Of a stretch of DNA of 64,000 bases, positions 61,400 through 64,000 are shown in pieces. The stretch is from Nyssa sinensis (Eukaryota; Streptophyta; Magnoliopsida; Cornales; Nyssaceae). A program made the position numbers and the translations under genes. The stretch spans positions 1-64,000 of the forward strand of contig VIRR01000523.1 in NCBI GenBank assembly GCA_008638375.1, in the 5' to 3' direction. The notes beneath the pieces were generated by a model. The model was not told the origin of the DNA and made no database searches. It saw only the letters and a list, made by a program, of their open reading frames with translations. How positions within the stretch are numbered: position 1 is the first letter of the stretch; the number at the start of each line of letters is the position of its first letter.

Positions 61400-61777
61400 A
61401 TGGAAGAAGATCTAATTAAAGACATTACATCCATCCAAGCTCCAATCAACAATTGGCTCCTAGTTAAAGAGGTTCTAGCTTTAGATGAACAACTTGAGCA
61501 AAAATTTGGTTACTCAGACTTGACTGATATAGATTCCAACAATGCTTTTGACTTTGAGTCCGAGGACTCTTTTTCTTTAGATTTCATTAATCTTGACGAA
61601 CTCGCTGATTTTATTTTTCCTTCTTTCAATGAAATAAATTCTTTTTCTGAGTATCCTTTAATTGCAAATAATGAACAAGATGATGAATTTGAAGAATACA
61701 ATAATGTTGACATAGAGGATAGGAAGTTTTTAATAGACTTGGCCAAAACAGTCACCAAATCTCAAGATAAGGCTTAA
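61400..61777 (+). pseudogene. Acidic open segment between protease and RT
   Basis: An uninterrupted frame of 125 codons with many Asp, Glu, Phe and Ser residues (DIDSNNAFDFESEDSFSLDF, EQDDEFEEYNNVDIEDRKFL) and no recognised fold. It lies just before the RT and ends at a TAA that is followed in the same frame by PVIEQMVTINLGLKG, the usual start of the RT region. In Ogre elements an intron has been described between protease and RT, so this part could be linker or partly intron. Confidence 0.55.
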
Positions 61778-62760
61778 CCTGTCATAGAACAAATGGTGAC
61801 CATTAACCTAGGGTTAAAAGGTGAGACTAGAGAGGTCAAGATTGGTGCAACCCTTAGCCAAGGTGAATAAGAAATCTTGTTTGAACTGTTAAAAGAATTC
61901 CAAGATGTCTTCGCATGGTCCTATAAAGACATGCCCGATTTGGACATAGACATAGTCCAACACAAAATCCCGACTTATCTTGATTCCAAACCAATCAAAC
62001 AAAAATTGAAGAAGCTCAGGTAAGAGTGGTCGCTCGAAATCAAAGAGAAAGTCAAGAAACAGTTAGCTATAGGGTTCTTGACCATGGTCGAATGCTCGCA
62101 ATGGTTAGCTAATATTGTCCCTGTCCCTAAGAAGGATGGACAAATCCGCATGTGTGTTGACTATGGGACTTTAACAAAGCCTGTCCAAAGACAACTTCCC
62201 TTGCCAAACATAGACCTTTTGGTAGACAACACACCTCAACATGCCATGATGTCCTTTGTAGATAGCTTCGCGGGATATAATCAAATTAAGATGCACCTTG
62301 ATCACAAGGAAAAAATTGCCTTCACAACATAATGGGGGACATACTGCTACACAGTCATGCCTTTTGGCTTAAAAAATGTGGGGGCTACATATCAAAGGGT
62401 AGCCACTACCATTTTACATGACCTTATTCATAAAAGGTCGAAGTCTATGTCGATGACATGATCAAAAAATTTAAAGACAGAGAATGTCATTCTAACTACC
62501 GAAAAAGTTCTTCAAACGAATCAGGAAATACAAAGTGAGGCCAAACCCTCAAAAATGTGTATTTGGGGTCATATTAGGAAAACTCCTAGGCTTCATGATA
62601 AGTCAACAAGGGATAAAGGTGAATCCCACAAAAATCAAAGCCATTATAGAAATACCTCGACCCAAAACAGAAAAGCAAGTTAGGGGCTTCCTAGGGAGAC
62701 TTCAATACATCAGCAAATTTATATCGCAGCTGACTACTATTTCTTAGTCCATTTTCCAAC
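61778..62760 (+). pseudogene. Reverse transcriptase of the Tat/Ogre-like element
   Basis: In order: ELLKEFQDVFAWSYKDMPDL (61886-61945), the N-terminal RT signature. Then SQWLANIVPVPKKDGQIRMC VDY, the LPLPNID segment, FVDSFAGYNQIKMHLDHKEK with the first catalytic aspartate, and YCYTVMPFGLKN. Across a frameshift comes EVYVDDM at 62440-62460, the catalytic YVDD box. After another shift: NPQKCVFGVILGKLLGFMIS, RGIKV-like QQGIKVNPTKIKAIIEIPRP, and QVRGFLGRLQYISKFISQLT. All expected RT blocks and thumb are present, but with at least three stops and two shifts, so the enzyme is dead here. Confidence 0.9.
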
Positions 62761-62779
62761 TTCTGAAGAAAGATTCTCC

Positions 62780-63255
62780 CAAAAAGTGGAACTTTCATGC
62801 CAAGAGGCTTTCAAAAAATTCAAAGAATATCTGACTAATCTGCTAGTCTTGGTTCCCCCACAACTCGACTTTCATTTATTACTGTACCTCATGGTAACAT
62901 ATACTGTTGTTGGGGCCATATTAGCCAACTATCAAATACAAGAAAGAAAGGAGAAGGTCGTCTACTATGTGATTCAGAAGTTGATTTCCTATGAGCAAAA
63001 CTATAATGCCCTCGAAAAGATGTGTATTACTCTTGTCTAGGTTACCCAAAAGCTCCGTTATTACATGATGGCCTATACAATACACTTGGTTTCTCACATG
63101 GATCCTGTGAAGTATCTCTTTAAAAAATCAGCCCTATCAAGCCGTAATACCCAGTGGCTACTATTGCTTTTTGAATTTGACATAGTGTACATAACTCAAA
63201 AATCCATTAAAGGAAAGGTCGTGGCGGACTACCTAGAAGACTGCCTAGTTGACCA
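62780..63255 (+). pseudogene. RNase H (first, Ty3/gypsy type)
   Basis: The frame from 62786 reads SCQEAFKKFKEYLTNLLVLV and PPQLDFHLLLYLMVTYTVVG, then VVYYVIQKLISYEQNYNALE, and after a stop KLRYYMMAYTIHLVSHMDPV and WLLLLFEFDIVYITQKSIKG. The catalytic aspartate expected in the LYLSVTD-like motif is tyrosine (LMVTYT). The glutamate in the E.NY..LEK motif is kept. It would remove the RNA strand during reverse transcription. Confidence 0.85.
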
Positions 63256-63289
63256 ATTACTAGAAGACCCAGTTGACCAGTTAAATGTG

Positions 63290-63735
63290 AGATTGTTAAG
63301 GAAGCTAAATTCCCAGATGAAGAAATCATGCAGATTCATGAAGATAGGTGGTGTCTTTTCTTTGACGGCACCGCCAACAAGAAGGGATATGGCATTGGCA
63401 TGCTTCTAGTAGCCCCAAACGGGTCACATACACCTCTAGCCATAAAGTTGCAGTACCCCTCTACCAACGAAACCACAGAGTATGAAGCCTGTATAGTAGG
63501 CTTGCAGCTGGCTTTAGAACTGAAACTTGAATTCTTAGATGTATACGAGGATTCAGCCCTCGTTATTGGCCAAGTCCAAAGAAGGTGGAAAATTAGAGAG
63601 GAAAAGCGTCTACCTTACCATCAATACGTAGTGACAGTGATAACTAAGTTCAAAGATGTATAATTTTACTACATACTTAGGGCTAAAAACAGTTTCGTAG
63701 ACGCCCTGGCCACATTTGCCTCCATGGTGGACATT
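63290..63735 (+). pseudogene. Second, archaeal-type RNase H
   Basis: From 63328: MQIHEDRWCLFFDGTANKKG, YGIGMLLVAPNGSHTPLAIK, NETTEYEACIVGLQLALELK, LDVYEDSALVIGQVQRRWKI and, after a TAA at 63661-63663, FYYILRAKNSFVDALATFAS. Catalytic residues are retained: Asp in FFDGT, Glu in EYEA, Asp in EDSA and Asp in DALA. This extra RNase H after the first defines Tat-clade elements. Only the stop near the end interrupts it. Confidence 0.88.
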
Positions 63736-64000
63736 TCAGAAGAAGCCACAGTTAAACCGCTTTTAGTACAGACTCAAAAATTTTTGATATATTGCTACAA
63801 CATCAATGAAGTCACAGAGGACTCGACATCCCTACCTTGGTACAACAAGGTTTGGTCATTCATCAGACACTCAGAATACCCTGAAGCATATACCAAGAAG
63901 GATAGAGCAGCCCTGAGACGATGGGCCACCCAATTTATCATTTGTTGGGGAAAACTTTACAAAAGATGTTTTAATGGAATACATCTATTGTGCTTGCATA
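63736..64000 (+). pseudogene. Integrase N-terminal region, cut by window end
   Basis: Reads ATVKPLLVQTQKFLIY, then SLPWYNKVWSFIRHSEYPEA and KDRAALRRWATQFIICWGKL YKR. This is the segment before and into the zinc-binding N-terminal domain of Ty3/gypsy integrases. The HHCC residues and catalytic core lie beyond the window. Confidence 0.75.

Larger units (their letters stand above)
56586..64000 (+). mobile_element. Tat/Ogre-like Ty3/gypsy element, 5' part
   Basis: 5' LTR 56586-58863, tRNA-Arg-type primer site 58864, gag (N-terminally deleted), aspartic protease, G-patch-like segment, acidic linker, RT, RNase H, a second archaeal-type RNase H and the start of integrase at the window edge. Two RNase H domains in this order are the hallmark of the Tat clade. 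The coding part is broken by several stops and frameshifts. The 3' end and target duplication are outside the window, and the left flank is GAACC. It is the pol-bearing relative of the gag-only element at 35547-45716. Confidence 0.9.

Noticed and set aside
56586..64000. Endogenous pararetrovirus
   Set aside because: LTRs, tRNA-Arg-type primer site, double RNase H and integrase start identify a Ty3/gypsy Tat-clade element; no movement or coat protein motifs are present.

Overview
The window looks like nuclear DNA of a dicot plant. It is AT-rich, gene-poor and full of LTR retrotransposons of plant-only lineages (Sirevirus-like Ty1/copia, Tat/Ogre-like Ty3/gypsy), with a CACTA transposon carrying plant gene exons that keep plant-style introns. 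No intact host gene, bacterial gene, CRISPR array or rRNA gene was found. All family assignments come from reading motifs and terminal repeats by eye; no database search was run.

Layout. 1-737: right end of a hAT-like non-autonomous element. 992-7910: a solo LTR with perfect AGTTT target duplications, split by a CACTA element (1690-6474) that holds exon fragments of cytosolic GAPDH and of the organellar protease FTSH11. 8885-9338: a fold-back element. 9892 to about 12071: a truncated copia element on the minus strand (gag, primer site, LTR). 12900 to about 14937: a partial LTR on the minus strand. 15608-47932: one Sirevirus-like element bounded by perfect TTAAG duplications. It has gag and a second ORF but no pol, and it has been inflated from about 9 kb to 32 kb by nested insertions: a same-family solo LTR in its 5' LTR (15890-17449), an LTR complex (19207-27226) that itself contains another solo LTR (19528-23625), a solo LTR inside the gag zinc knuckle (27812-31599), and a gag-only Tat/Ogre-like gypsy element (35547-45716). 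49571-52985: a minus-strand short-chain dehydrogenase pseudogene split by a solo LTR (49791-52849). 53.0-55.1 kb: the only stretch resembling host exon and UTR sequence. 56.1-56.6 kb: a copia LTR and gag remnant. 56586-64000: the 5' part of a second Tat/Ogre-like element with LTR, gag, protease, RT, two RNase H domains and the start of integrase, running off the end.

The pieces do not form a pathway. They record successive insertions, and the target duplications allow the order to be read. Coding remnants are mostly broken by stops and frameshifts. Recurrent features are palindromic or hairpin-forming word arrays in the LTRs of several unrelated families, tandem repeat arrays in LTRs and in pol-less internal regions, and non-autonomous elements that keep gag but lack pol.
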